Assembly: GCF_017815135.1 (NCBI RefSeq)
Contig: NZ_JAGJCF010000002.1
Coordinates: forward strand, 186,001 to 250,000
DNA: 64,000 nt
Source: Jiella mangrovi
Lineage (GTDB): Bacteria; Pseudomonadota; Alphaproteobacteria; Rhizobiales; Rhizobiaceae
Direction: 5' to 3'
Shown here: positions 30,623-39,725 of the stretch, in pieces
Position numbering within the stretch: the first letter of the stretch is position 1
How the letters are laid out: the number at the start of each line of letters is the position of its first letter
Position numbers and translations under genes: made by a program
The notes under the pieces: model-generated
Database searches by the model: none
What the model saw: the letters and a program-made list of their open reading frames with translations, nothing else
Told to the model about the DNA's origin: nothing

Positions 30623-30629
30623 ATCGGGC

Positions 30630-31331
<702 letters not shown>

Positions 31332-31336
31332 CGTTC

Positions 31337-31765
31337 TTACTCCGCAACCTCGAGACCCATCGAACGCGCCGAACCCTCGATCATCGCCGTGGCGGCGTCG
31401 AGATCGTTCGCGTTGAGGTCGACCATCTTCTTCTCGGCGATCTCGCGCAGCTGGGCGCGGGTGATCGTGCCGGCGGACGCCTTGCCGGGGGTCTTGGAAC
31501 CCGACTTCAGGTTCACGGCCTTCTTGAGGAAGTAACTCACGGGCGGAGTCTTCATCGCGAAGTTGAAGGACTTGTCCTGATAGTAGGTGATGACGACGGG
31601 GATCGGCTGCCCCTTCTCCATCTCCTGGGTCTGCGCGTTGAACGACTTGCAGAATTCCATGATGTTGATGCCACGCTGACCGAGCGCCGGACCGATCGGC
31701 GGCGACGGCGTCGCCGAACCGGCCGGGACCTGCAGCTTCAGCTGGCCCACGATTTTCTTAGCCAT
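31337..31765 (-). CDS. rplK: 50S ribosomal protein L11
   Basis: L11 binds the GTPase-associated centre of 23S rRNA and is needed for RelA activation; it is also the thiostrepton site. The 142-residue product begins [43 protein letters not shown] and ends in the RNA-binding domain ([21 protein letters not shown]). It lies 152 nt after nusG. Confidence 0.98.
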   Translation of the reverse strand: MAKKIVGQLKLQVPAGSATPSPPIGPALGQRGINIMEFCKSFNAQTQEMEKGQPIPVVITYYQDKSFNFAMKTPPVSYFLKKAVNLKSGSKTPGKASAGTITRAQLREIAEKKMVDLNANDLDAATAMIEGSARSMGLEVAE

Positions 31766-31885
31766 TTTTCCTGCCTTCTTTCGTCATGCCGGAGAGATCA
31801 GCTCATCCGGCGCCTTGCAGTCCGCGCGGTACGGCGAAGGATGGGCCGGCTTCAAAAAAGCCCAACACACCTTCCGCACGACAAT

Positions 31886-31908
31886 GGCGCCCGCAAGAAG
31901 CGAGCGCC
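31886..31908 (-). terminator. Hairpin between nusG and rplK
   Basis: On the minus strand GGCGCTCGC pairs with GCGGGCGCC (one G-U pair) around a TTCTT loop, 9 nt after the nusG stop. No U-run follows, so partial attenuation or mRNA processing is more likely than full termination. Confidence 0.35.
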
Positions 31909-31917
31909 GCCCTTCGA

Positions 31918-32448
31918 TCAGGTCTTTTCGACCTGACCGAATTCCAGATCGACCGGCGTTGCGCGGCCAAAGATCGAAACTTCCACCTTGAGGCGCGCCC
32001 GCTCCTGATCGACTTCCTGAACGACGCCGTTGAACGAGGCGAAGGGCCCGTCCGAAACGCGCACGTTCTCGCCGATGTCGAAGGACATCGTCGGCTTGGG
32101 CCGCTCGACACCGTCCTGAACCTGATTCAGGATGTGGTTCGCCTCGGCCTCGGAGATCGGCACGGGACGATTGTCCGGCCCCAGAAAGCCCGTCACCTTC
32201 GGCGTGTTCTTGATCAGCGAGAAGACCTGGTCGGTCAGCTCGGCCTTGACGAGGACATAGCCGGGAAAGAACTTGCGTTCGGCGTCGACCTTGCGGCCGC
32301 GACGCACCTCGACAACCTTCTCGGTCGGCACGAGGATCTTCTCGAACTTGTCGGAGAGCCCCTTCTGACGGGCCTGCTCCTCGATGGATTCGGCCACCTT
32401 CTTCTCGAAGTTCGAGTATGCGTGGACGATGTACCAGCGGACGGTCAT
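31918..32448 (-). CDS. nusG: Transcription elongation/antitermination factor NusG
   Basis: NusG binds RNA polymerase through its NGN domain and Rho or S10 through its KOW domain. I choose ATG 32448 (MTVRWYIVHAYSNFEKKV), giving 176 residues, the normal length in rhizobia. The NGN motif FFPGYVLVKAELTDQVFSLI and the KOW motif VRVSDGPFASFNGVVQEVDQ are present. It is 29 nt after secE in the conserved secE-nusG-rplK order. Confidence 0.97.
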   Translation of the reverse strand: MTVRWYIVHAYSNFEKKVAESIEEQARQKGLSDKFEKILVPTEKVVEVRRGRKVDAERKFFPGYVLVKAELTDQVFSLIKNTPKVTGFLGPDNRPVPISEAEANHILNQVQDGVERPKPTMSFDIGENVRVSDGPFASFNGVVQEVDQERARLKVEVSIFGRATPVDLEFGQVEKT

Positions 32449-32477
32449 GAAAGCTTCGATGTCTCCTGCGGCTCGCG

Positions 32478-32675
32478 TCAAGCGCCCGCATTCATGATCA
32501 GACCTACAGCATAGCCGAGCGCCTGATCTGCGATGAAAAAGAATGCCGCCGCGAAAGCGACCATGACGAAGACCATGGCCGTCGAGATCATCGTCTCGCG
32601 CCGGGTGGGCCAGGTCACCTTCGAGGTCTCGGAACGAACCTGCTCCAGAAATTTGAAGGGATTGGTCTTGGCCAT
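32478..32675 (-). CDS. secE: Preprotein translocase subunit SecE
   Basis: SecE clamps SecY in the membrane. The 65-residue product is the short, single-span type: a cytosolic helix KFLEQVRSETSKVTWPTRRE with the conserved TWPTRRE, then one hydrophobic segment (about residues 28-48). I choose ATG 32675 (MAKTNPF) because the 15 upstream codons are not SecE-like. It is the first gene of the secE-nusG-L11 run. The tRNA-Trp gene that often precedes secE is not seen. Confidence 0.95.
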   Translation of the reverse strand: MAKTNPFKFLEQVRSETSKVTWPTRRETMISTAMVFVMVAFAAAFFFIADQALGYAVGLIMNAGA

Positions 32676-32744
32676 CGACTGCTCACGGCTAAAGCGCGTG
32701 AAGAGTGGAATACACCCCACGCGCCGTTTCCATTGGTTGGTGTC

Positions 32745-32773
32745 TTCTAGCGGCCTTGCTATCGATTCACAAG
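32745..32773 (-). promoter_or_regulatory. Candidate secE-nusG promoter
   Basis: On the minus strand CTTGTG and CTAGAA are separated by 17 nt, 70 nt upstream of the secE start. This is a reasonable match to CTTGAC-N17-CTATAT. Confidence 0.45.
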
Positions 32774-32877
32774 CCCCTCGCGAGGCGAAAAATCATGAAC
32801 ATAGGGTAAAGCCTGCCACGGGCCATCAGATGGTCACGCAGCCGGATGCCGGCAAGGCTGATCGAGGCAAAAACCCC

Positions 32878-34554
32878 TCACATCACCTCGTAGACCGGCC
32901 CCTCGCCGCCCTGCGGCGGCACCCAGTTGATGTTCTGGTTCGGGTCCTTGATGTCGCAGGTCTTGCAGTGGACGCAGTTCTGGGCGTTGATCACGAACTT
33001 GTCCTCGTCCCCCTCCTTCACCCACTCGTAGACGCCGGCCGGGCAGTAGCGCTGGGACGGGCCGGCATAGACGCCGAGCTCGGACGACTTCTGCAGCGCC
33101 GGGTCCTTCACCTGGAGATGGACCGGCTGGTCCTCCTCGTGATTGGTGTTGGACAGATAGACCGAGGAGACCTTGTCGAAGGTGAGTTCGCCATCCGGCT
33201 TGGGATAGGCGATCGGCTTGTGCTGATCGGCCGGCTCGAGACAGGCGTAATCCGGCTTGCCGTGGCTTTGAGTGCCAAAGAACGAAAAGCCGAAGAGCGA
33301 ATTCGTCCACATGTCGAGGCCGCCGAGCATGATGCCGAGCCTGGTCCCGTATTTCGACCACAGCGGCTTGACGTTGCGGACCGGCTTCAGGTCCTTTCCG
33401 ATCGGCGACGAGCGCCATTCCTCTTCATAGGCCGCGAGCCGGTCGTGCGAGCGGCCGGCCTTCAGTGCCTCCGCCGCCTTTTCGGCCGCCAGCATTCCCG
33501 ACGTCATGGCATTGTGGACGCCCTTGATGCGCGGCACGTTGACGAAGCCGGCCGAACAGCCGAGGAGCGCGCCGCCCGGAAACACCAGCTTGGGAACCGA
33601 CTGGTAGCCGCCCTCGGTGATCGCCCGCGCGCCATAGGCGATGCGCTTGCCGCCCCTCAGGAGCTCGGCGACGTCCGGATGGGTCTTGAAGCGCTGGAAT
33701 TCCTCGAAGGGCGAGAGATAGGGGTTCTTGTAGTTCAGATGGACGACGAAGCCGACATAGACCTGGTTTTCGCCGAGGTGGTAGAGGAACGAGCCGCCGC
33801 CGGTCTTGTCGCCGAGCGGCCAGCCGAAGGAGTGTTCGATCCGTCCGGGCTTGGACTTTTCCGGATCGATCTCCCACAGCTCCTTGATGCCGAGGCCGAA
33901 TTTGCCGGGCTCGCGGCCCTGATCTAGGCCGTAGGCTGCGATCGCCTGCTTGGCGAGAGAGCCGCGCACGCCCTCGCCCAGAAAGACGTATTTGCCGAGC
34001 AGCGCCATGCCGCGCTGATACATCGGCCCCGGCTCGCCCGAACGGCCGACGCCCATGTCGCCCGTCGCCACCCCGATGACCGTGTTGTCGTCGTCGAAGA
34101 GCAGTTCCGACGCCGCAAAGCCCGGATAGATCTCGACGCCGAGGGCCTCCGCCTTTTCCGCCATCCATTTGCAGACGAGGCCGAGAGAGACGATGAAGTT
34201 GCCGTGGTTCGACATCAGCTTGGGCATCGCGAAGTTCGGCAGACGCGCCGATCCGCCTTCGCTGTAGAGATAGAAGCGGTCCTCGGTGACGGCCTGCTTG
34301 ATCGGCGTCTCCTCCTTTCGCCATTCCGGCAGCAGCCGATCCAGCGCGGAAGGATCCAGGACGTTGCCGGACAGGACGTGGGCGCCGACCTCGGCGCCCT
34401 TCTCCAGGACCACGACGGAGATCTCCGGGTCGATCTGCTTCAGCCGGATCGCCGCCGCAAGGCCGGCCGGGCCGGCGCCGACGATGACGACATCGAACTC
34501 CATCGATTCCCGTTCGGGGACTTCGTGTCCGTTCGTCTCGGCTGCCTCGCTCAA
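32878..34554 (-). CDS. Electron transfer flavoprotein-ubiquinone oxidoreductase
   Basis: This inner-membrane-associated enzyme passes electrons from reduced ETF, fed by acyl-CoA and amine dehydrogenases, to ubiquinone. The FAD Rossmann motif VVIVGAGPAGLAAAIRL is at about residues 22-38. The C-terminal 4Fe-4S ligands are Cys504 (YCPAGVYEW) and Cys527, Cys530, Cys533 (CVHCKTC). I prefer the TTG start at 34554, giving 558 residues: GGGAG lies just before it, and the resulting N-terminus is like that of rhizobial homologues. An ATG at 34503 would begin immediately before the FAD strand. The frame is open far upstream but without homology. The etfAB genes are not in the window. Confidence 0.95.
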   Translation of the reverse strand: MSEAAETNGHEVPERESMEFDVVIVGAGPAGLAAAIRLKQIDPEISVVVLEKGAEVGAHVLSGNVLDPSALDRLLPEWRKEETPIKQAVTEDRFYLYSEGGSARLPNFAMPKLMSNHGNFIVSLGLVCKWMAEKAEALGVEIYPGFAASELLFDDDNTVIGVATGDMGVGRSGEPGPMYQRGMALLGKYVFLGEGVRGSLAKQAIAAYGLDQGREPGKFGLGIKELWEIDPEKSKPGRIEHSFGWPLGDKTGGGSFLYHLGENQVYVGFVVHLNYKNPYLSPFEEFQRFKTHPDVAELLRGGKRIAYGARAITEGGYQSVPKLVFPGGALLGCSAGFVNVPRIKGVHNAMTSGMLAAEKAAEALKAGRSHDRLAAYEEEWRSSPIGKDLKPVRNVKPLWSKYGTRLGIMLGGLDMWTNSLFGFSFFGTQSHGKPDYACLEPADQHKPIAYPKPDGELTFDKVSSVYLSNTNHEEDQPVHLQVKDPALQKSSELGVYAGPSQRYCPAGVYEWVKEGDEDKFVINAQNCVHCKTCDIKDPNQNINWVPPQGGEGPVYEVM

Positions 34555-34818
34555 TGTCGTCTCCCTTGCAAAGTCTCGAATTCGCCAGCCGTCTCGGCCC
34601 GCCGCCTGCCTTGTCGGTTCGAACGGCCGGATCCCGTATCCCGCAAAGACGCACCCAGCCGTTTTAGCCGCCTCGTTTCGAAGAGTTCTAGTCCCCTGGA
34701 CGCAAAGGTCGATGGAATTCCTCGGATCAGGCCTTTCGCCAAGGGCGGGCCATTGACGCCGACGCGGGCAGGAATGGTAGGGGACGGCCTCGAAGTAGCT
34801 GACCCGCGGCGGAGTTTG

Positions 34819-35151
34819 ATGATGAATGCGATCTATCTCGGCGTTGCCATCGTCTGCGAGGTCATCGGCACCAGCGCGCTCAAATCGGCTGACGGCTTCA
34901 CGCGGCTGTGGCCATCGCTGCTCACCCTCGTCTTCTATGCCTTCGCCTTCTACTTCCTGTCCCTGCCGCTGCGCAGCATGCCGGTCGGCATCGTCTATGC
35001 GATCTGGTCGGGCTGCGGCATCGCGCTGCTGGCGATGATCGATCTCTTCTGGTTCCGCGTTCACATCGACGCCGCGGGATTTCTCGGCCTCGGCCTGATC
35101 GTTGCCGGCGTTCTCGTCATCAACCTGTTTTCCTCGACGCTCGGCCATTGA
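34819..35151 (+). CDS. Small multidrug resistance (SMR) family exporter
   Basis: The 110-residue protein has four hydrophobic helices and works as a dual-topology dimer that exchanges protons for cations such as quaternary ammonium or guanidinium compounds. The essential glutamate is in helix 1 (VCEVIGTSALKSADGF, residue 14), and helix 3 carries GIVYAIWSGCGIALL. Two adjacent ATGs (34819, 34822) are possible; spacing from GGAG favours the second, residue numbering the first. It is divergent from the ETF-ubiquinone oxidoreductase. EmrE-type versus Gdx-type specificity is undecided. Confidence 0.93.
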   Translation: MMNAIYLGVAIVCEVIGTSALKSADGFTRLWPSLLTLVFYAFAFYFLSLPLRSMPVGIVYAIWSGCGIALLAMIDLFWFRVHIDAAGFLGLGLIVAGVLVINLFSSTLGH

Positions 35152-35193
35152 AACAGGCTGCATTCAAGGCTTGGATCGGGTAGGACTTCAGCC

Positions 35194-36147
35194 ATGCTCG
35201 AAGACACGCCCCGCCTGACCCGAGACGCCGCCGTGGCCATGCTCGCCTGGTATCGCGAGGCGGGGATCGACACACTGCTCCTCGACGCCCCGCGCGACCG
35301 CTTTGCCGAAACCGCCGCCGAGGTCGAGCGGCGCAAGGCGAAGATGCGCGATGCCGAGCCACGCCCGGGAGCGTCGCAGCCTCACGACCGCGCGGCAGAG
35401 GGGCGGGAGGCACGCAATCGCCCGGCGCCGGCGGAGAGCCGCCCCGGCGCCAGCGCCAATGGCAACGGGAATGGCAACAGCGATTCGGCTTTTCCCTCCA
35501 CCCGCGTCGCGATCCCCGACGACATCGCCGTCGCGGACGCCCGCGAACGGGCGACGAGCGCGGCAACCCTAGAAGAGCTGCATCAGCTTCTGGAATCCTT
35601 CGATGGCTGCAATCTGAAGATCACCGCCAAGCACACCGTCTTCGGCGACGGGCCCGACACCGCCGATCTGATGCTCATCGGCGAGGCGCCCGGCCGTGAC
35701 GAGGACGTCGCCGGCGTTCCCTTCGTCGGCCGCTCCGGCCAGCTGTTGAACAGGATGCTGTCTTCGATCGGCATCGAGCGCGAGAACGTTCGCGTCACCA
35801 ACACCGTGCCCTGGCGCCCGCCCGGCAACCGCGCTCCGACGCCGGCCGAGACTCTGGTCTGCCTGCCCTTCGTTCAGCGACAGATCGAACTCGTCGCGCC
35901 GAAGGTCATCGTGTGCCTCGGCTCGCCCGCGGCCAAGGCGATCCTGGGCGCGAATGAGGGCATCCTCAGGATCCGCGGCAAATGGCAGGCCTACAGCTTC
36001 GACCTGTCGCCCGATGCGACCATCCCGGCCATCGCCATGCTGCATCCGGCCTATCTCCTGCGCCAACCTGCGCAGAAGGCCCTCGCCTGGCGCGATCTCC
36101 TGGCCCTGAAGGCGAAACTGGAAGAGCTGGGCGCCGTCGGGAGCTGA
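35194..36147 (+). CDS. Uracil-DNA glycosylase, family 4-like without iron-sulfur ligands
   Basis: This DNA repair enzyme removes uracil from DNA. The core lies at residues 125-310: GEAPGRDED (163-171), PFVGRSGQLL, WRPPGNRAPTP, and HPAYLLR with His284. The 317-residue length includes an N-terminal region (1-50) and a low-complexity linker (about 52-105, Ala/Pro/Arg then NGNGNGN). Classical family 4 enzymes bind a 4Fe-4S cluster through four cysteines; here the first CxxC is reduced to a lone Cys139, and the third ligand position (before RPPGNR) is tryptophan 208. Only Cys223 of the later pair remains. Rhizobial homologues show the same pattern as far as I recall, so this is a cluster-free lineage rather than a broken gene. 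Confidence 0.9.
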   Translation: MLEDTPRLTRDAAVAMLAWYREAGIDTLLLDAPRDRFAETAAEVERRKAKMRDAEPRPGASQPHDRAAEGREARNRPAPAESRPGASANGNGNGNSDSAFPSTRVAIPDDIAVADARERATSAATLEELHQLLESFDGCNLKITAKHTVFGDGPDTADLMLIGEAPGRDEDVAGVPFVGRSGQLLNRMLSSIGIERENVRVTNTVPWRPPGNRAPTPAETLVCLPFVQRQIELVAPKVIVCLGSPAAKAILGANEGILRIRGKWQAYSFDLSPDATIPAIAMLHPAYLLRQPAQKALAWRDLLALKAKLEELGAVGS

Positions 36148-36202
36148 GGGCTTTCGGTGAGCGTCATTCACGATCACGGCAGGTGTCGGCTCGAGGCGCG
36201 GC

Positions 36203-36262
36203 GAAGGCCGCGTGCCGGGCCTCCCGCATAGCGAAGCGAGCCAGGCAGGCCCGACGGCCTTC
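36203..36262 (+). terminator. Interrupted hairpin downstream of the glycosylase gene
   Basis: GAAGGCCG pairs with CGGCCTTC and CGGGCCT with AGGCCCG, separated by a 5/1-nt internal bulge, about 55 nt after the glycosylase stop. No U-run follows. It could be a 3' end stem or a degenerate intergenic palindrome. Confidence 0.35.
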
Positions 36263-36434
36263 ACCATGCAAATGGGAACAGCCGGCATTTTTCGATCAGC
36301 GAAATCGGCTGCCTGAAAAGCGTAACATTGCGCGCTTAGGACCTCTCGCCAAATCGGCGGCGACGCCTTAAGGCACGCCGGATCGATTCTGTCCGTCACC
36401 GATCCTTTTGCCCCTCCTTCCGCGCGAGCCTCCC

Positions 36435-37721
36435 ATGCATCTCCTGCCGATCGCAGCGCTCCTCACCTCGACCTTCTTCATGATGGCGGGAGCCGGCCTG
36501 ATGGGCATTCTCCTGCCCGTGCGCGGCTCGATCGAAGGCTGGTCGAGCTACGAGATCGGCGCCTTCGGCACGTCCTACGCCCTCGCCTTCACCTTCGGCT
36601 GCGTGGTCATTCCGCGCATGGTCAAGAGCGCCGGCCATGTGCGCACCTTCTCGAGCCTGTCGGCGCTTCTGGCGATCTCGATCCTGTTCTGCGGCCTGAT
36701 GGTGGATTCGACGGCCTGGATCGTCTTTCGCGCGCTCTCCGGTTTCGCCCTGGCCGGCAGCTACATGGTCATCGAGAGCTGGCTGAACGAGCGGGTCACC
36801 AACGAGACCCGCGGAACGATCTTCTCGGTCTACATGATCGTCACCATGGCGGCGATGATGGGCGGTCAATACGCCATGCCGCTGACAAATCCGGGCCTGC
36901 CGGTTCCCTTCATGCTTTGCGCCATCTTCTTCGCGCTGGCGGTGATCCCGACCGCGCTGTCGCGTGCACAATCACCGGCACCGATCGCCACGGTGAAGAT
37001 CGACGTTCTGATGCTCTTCCGCAATTCGCCGGTGGCGGCTGTCGGCATCGTCCTTGCCGGCATCCTGTCGGCGGGCTGGGGCAACATGGCGCCGGTCTTC
37101 GGCCAGCAGACCGGAATGACCACCACGGACATCGCGACGTTGACGGTCTCGGCGATGTTCGGCGGCGCGATCTTCCAGATCCCCCTCGGCCGCATCTCCG
37201 ACAAGACCGACCGTCGCTATGTCATGACTGTGGCAGGCATCATCGGCGTTGGCGCCGCGATCACCGGCGTCTACCTCGCGGGCGCGCAGCCCTTTGCGCT
37301 GTTCTGCATCGCCTTCGTCCTCGGCGGGATCATCTATCCGGCCTATTCCCTCGCCGTCGCCCACGCCAACGACTATGCCGCCGACGCCGACTTCGTGAAG
37401 GTCTCGAGTGGCCTTCTCATCCTTTACGGCATCGGAACGATGATCGGCCCCATCTACACCGCTTTCCTGATGGACGTCGGCGGGCCAGGAGGCCTTTTCC
37501 AGGCGATGGGTTCGGCGATGGCGATCTATGCTGCCTATGCCTTCTACCGGACCTTCCGCCGTATCGCGATCCCGGCCGAGGAGAGGGCGGACTTCCAGAC
37601 CATTCCGTTCGCCCGCGTCCAGACACCGGCGAGCTTCAGCCTCGACCCGCGGGCCGAGGCGAGCCTGGAAGCCGAAGCGGAAGAGGTCGATGCGGAGGAC
37701 ACCGGTCGGGAGGCGGCCTGA
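36435..37721 (+). CDS. MFS transporter (YcaD-like)
   Basis: The 428-residue protein has about twelve hydrophobic segments and MFS loop motifs: FGCVVIPRMVKSAGHVR after helix 2 and GRISDKTDRRYVM after helix 8. The ESWLNERVTNETRG segment after helix 5 is characteristic of the YcaD/YfcJ-like group. The substrate is unknown. ATG 36435 is taken; the ribosome-binding site is weak. A charged Ala/Glu tail (about the last 25 residues) extends into the cytosol. It is monocistronic by spacing (287 bp before, 403 bp after). Confidence 0.9.
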   Translation: MHLLPIAALLTSTFFMMAGAGLMGILLPVRGSIEGWSSYEIGAFGTSYALAFTFGCVVIPRMVKSAGHVRTFSSLSALLAISILFCGLMVDSTAWIVFRALSGFALAGSYMVIESWLNERVTNETRGTIFSVYMIVTMAAMMGGQYAMPLTNPGLPVPFMLCAIFFALAVIPTALSRAQSPAPIATVKIDVLMLFRNSPVAAVGIVLAGILSAGWGNMAPVFGQQTGMTTTDIATLTVSAMFGGAIFQIPLGRISDKTDRRYVMTVAGIIGVGAAITGVYLAGAQPFALFCIAFVLGGIIYPAYSLAVAHANDYAADADFVKVSSGLLILYGIGTMIGPIYTAFLMDVGGPGGLFQAMGSAMAIYAAYAFYRTFRRIAIPAEERADFQTIPFARVQTPASFSLDPRAEASLEAEAEEVDAEDTGREAA

Positions 37722-37893
37722 CGGTAGCGTGACCCGTTCGGTGACTGCCAAAGACCGGTTGCGGCATGGTCTGACAGGCCATCGATGGTGCGGCGCACGC
37801 TTTTTGTCGTAAAACCGGCAGCGTTCGCGAGCGTCAGCCCATCGATGATCGCAAGCCGGCACGATAGCTTTCGTCTTTTTCCGATCATGTGAG

Positions 37894-37920
37894 AACGGGC
37901 GGGCCTCTGGCTCGCCCGTT
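37894..37920 (+). terminator. Terminator downstream of the MFS gene
   Basis: AACGGGCG and CGCCCGTT form a perfect 8-bp stem with an 11-nt loop, followed by TCC. It lies 172 nt after the MFS stop and probably isolates that gene from sulP. Confidence 0.5.
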
Positions 37921-37978
37921 TCCATGTCGAGCCCCGTATACCGACTTGCGGGGCGGCTTGTCGCGTCACCCGGACTTG

Positions 37979-38101
37979 ATCTCGCATCTGCGAGATGTCA
38001 AAAAGACGGACCAAGGACCCATTGAATTGGGTGGCTATGCCGGGCGCCGATCCCCCGGCCAACCTTTGAAAATTTGCGTTGCCCCGGTTCGGGGCGTTTT
38101 T
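37979..38101 (+). promoter_or_regulatory. Structured leader of sulP, candidate riboswitch/attenuator
   Basis: Between the MFS terminator and the SulP start I find an ordered set of stems: 37979-37996 (ATCTCGC/GCGAGAT, 4-nt loop), 38017-38032 (ACCCA/TGGGT), 38039-38059 (GCCGGG/CCCGGC, 9-nt loop), and last a perfect intrinsic terminator at 38081-38101. The third stem's flanks (GGTGGC and GCCAACC) can form an alternative, partly overlapping helix. A terminator 23 nt before the start codon, with structured RNA ahead of it, is the classic layout of transcription attenuation. Rfam's sul1 motif, described from alphaproteobacteria upstream of sulfate transporter genes, is the first family to test; I could not confirm the match by eye. 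Confidence 0.55.
38081..38101 (+). terminator. Intrinsic terminator just upstream of sulP
   Basis: GCCCCG-GTT-CGGGGC is followed directly by GTTTTT. It ends 23 nt before the SulP ATG and after the leader stems, so transcripts of sulP must read through it. The nearest upstream gene ends 360 nt earlier and has its own terminator-like stem. Confidence 0.8.
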
Positions 38102-38124
38102 CTCCGCGCAAGCTGAAGATATCC

Positions 38125-39609
38125 ATGACTCGTATTGAAACACTCCGCCGCGAGTGGTTCGGCAATGTGCGTGCCGACGTTCTCGCCGGCCTCGTCGTTG
38201 CCCTGGCCCTCATTCCCGAAGCCATCGCCTTTTCGATCATCGCCGGCGTCGATCCGAAGGTCGGGCTCTACGCCTCCTTCTCGATCGCCGTGCTGATTTC
38301 CTTTACCGGCGGGCGCCCCGGCATGATCTCTGCCGCGACCGCCGCCACCGCAGTCCTGATGGTCACGCTGGTGCGCGATCACGGCCTGCAATATCTCTTC
38401 GCCGCAACGATACTTGCCGGTATCCTGCAGATGGTCGCCGGCGTTCTGAAGCTCGGCAACGCCATGCAGTTCGTCTCGCGCTCGGTGATGACCGGCTTCG
38501 TCAACGCGCTCGCCATCCTCATATTCATGGCGCAGCTGCCCGAGCTGATCGACGTGCCGCCGATGACCTATGTGATGGTCGCCGCAGGCCTTGCGATCAT
38601 CTATCTGTTCCCGAAGATCACGACGGCCGTCCCTTCCCCGCTCGTCACCATCGTCGTTCTGACGGCGATCTCGCTGACCTTCGACATGGGTCTGAGGACG
38701 GTCGGCGACATGGGCGAGCTGCCGGATTCGCTGCCTTTCTTCCTTCTGCCGGACGTGCCGCTCAATCTCGACACACTGCTGATCATCCTTCCCTATTCGG
38801 CCGGCATCGCCGTTGTCGGCCTGCTCGAATCGCTGATGACCGCACAGATCGTCGACGATCTCACCGACACCGGCTCCCGGAAGAACCGCGAATGCGTCGG
38901 CCAGGGCATCTCCAACTTCGTCACCGGCTTTTTCGGCGGCATGGCCGGCTGCGCGATGATCGGCCAGTCGGTGATCAACGTGAAGTCCGGCGGCCGTGGA
39001 CGGCTGTCGACCTTCTGCGCCGGCATCTTCCTGCTGATCCTGATCGTCGGCCTCGGCGACTGGGTCGCGATCATCCCGATGGCCGCCCTCGTCGCCATCA
39101 TGATCATGGTCTCGATCGGCACCTTTTCCTGGTCGTCCATCATCAATCTGAAGGACCACCCGCGTCGCTCCTCCGTGGTGATGCTGGCGACGGTGGTGGC
39201 GGTCGTGTGGACGCATAATCTCGCCATCGGCGTCGTCATCGGCGTGATGCTGTCGGGCGTATTCTTCGCCTCCAAGGTTGCCCAGATCTTCCGCGTGACG
39301 TCGGTTCTCTCGGATGACGGCCTCACGCGCACCTACCGGGTCGAGGGGCAGGTGTTCTTCGCCTCGACCGAACGCTTCGCCGGCTCGTTCGACTTCAAGG
39401 AGGCGCTGGACAAGGTGATCATCGACGTCGGTGCCGCCCATATCTGGGATCTTTCCGGCGTCGGCGCGCTCGACCGGGTGGTGTTGAAATTCCGCCGCGA
39501 AGGCGCGGAAGTCGAACTGCGCGGGCTCAACGAAGCGAGCGCGACGCTGGTCGACAAGATCGCCATCCACGACAAGCCGGGCGCACTCGACCAGCTCGGC
39601 GCCCATTGA
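38125..39609 (+). CDS. SulP family anion transporter with STAS domain
   Basis: This inner-membrane transporter belongs to the SulP/SLC26 family (sulfate, bicarbonate or other anions). The 494-residue product has about eleven to twelve hydrophobic segments, with [33 protein letters not shown] (helices 1-2), [17 protein letters not shown], and [25 protein letters not shown] (the helix 8-10 gate). A C-terminal STAS domain runs from about 405 to 485 ([21 protein letters not shown]). ATG 38125 is used. It precedes a Usp gene by 116 bp and follows the attenuator-like leader. The pairing with a stress protein and the leader suggest regulated anion uptake; the substrate is unproven. Confidence 0.92.
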   Translation: MTRIETLRREWFGNVRADVLAGLVVALALIPEAIAFSIIAGVDPKVGLYASFSIAVLISFTGGRPGMISAATAATAVLMVTLVRDHGLQYLFAATILAGILQMVAGVLKLGNAMQFVSRSVMTGFVNALAILIFMAQLPELIDVPPMTYVMVAAGLAIIYLFPKITTAVPSPLVTIVVLTAISLTFDMGLRTVGDMGELPDSLPFFLLPDVPLNLDTLLIILPYSAGIAVVGLLESLMTAQIVDDLTDTGSRKNRECVGQGISNFVTGFFGGMAGCAMIGQSVINVKSGGRGRLSTFCAGIFLLILIVGLGDWVAIIPMAALVAIMIMVSIGTFSWSSIINLKDHPRRSSVVMLATVVAVVWTHNLAIGVVIGVMLSGVFFASKVAQIFRVTSVLSDDGLTRTYRVEGQVFFASTERFAGSFDFKEALDKVIIDVGAAHIWDLSGVGALDRVVLKFRREGAEVELRGLNEASATLVDKIAIHDKPGALDQLGAH

Positions 39610-39725
39610 ACGGCAAAGGCGACATCCGGCCGGCGTATCTGCTACCGTCGCTGCCGGGCGCCCGCCGATAAAGCACTCAAGAAAAAGCAAGGGTTCCCAT
39701 GGCGGTCATTCCAGGGGAGGAACAC

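Noticed and set aside
32676-32877. tRNA-Trp gene upstream of secE
   Set aside because: Expected from gene order in relatives, but no cloverleaf or TTCAAATC-type T-loop is visible in the gap.
34555-35163. N-terminal extension of ETF-ubiquinone oxidoreductase by about 200 residues
   Set aside because: It would overlap the SMR gene on the opposite strand and has no resemblance to the family.
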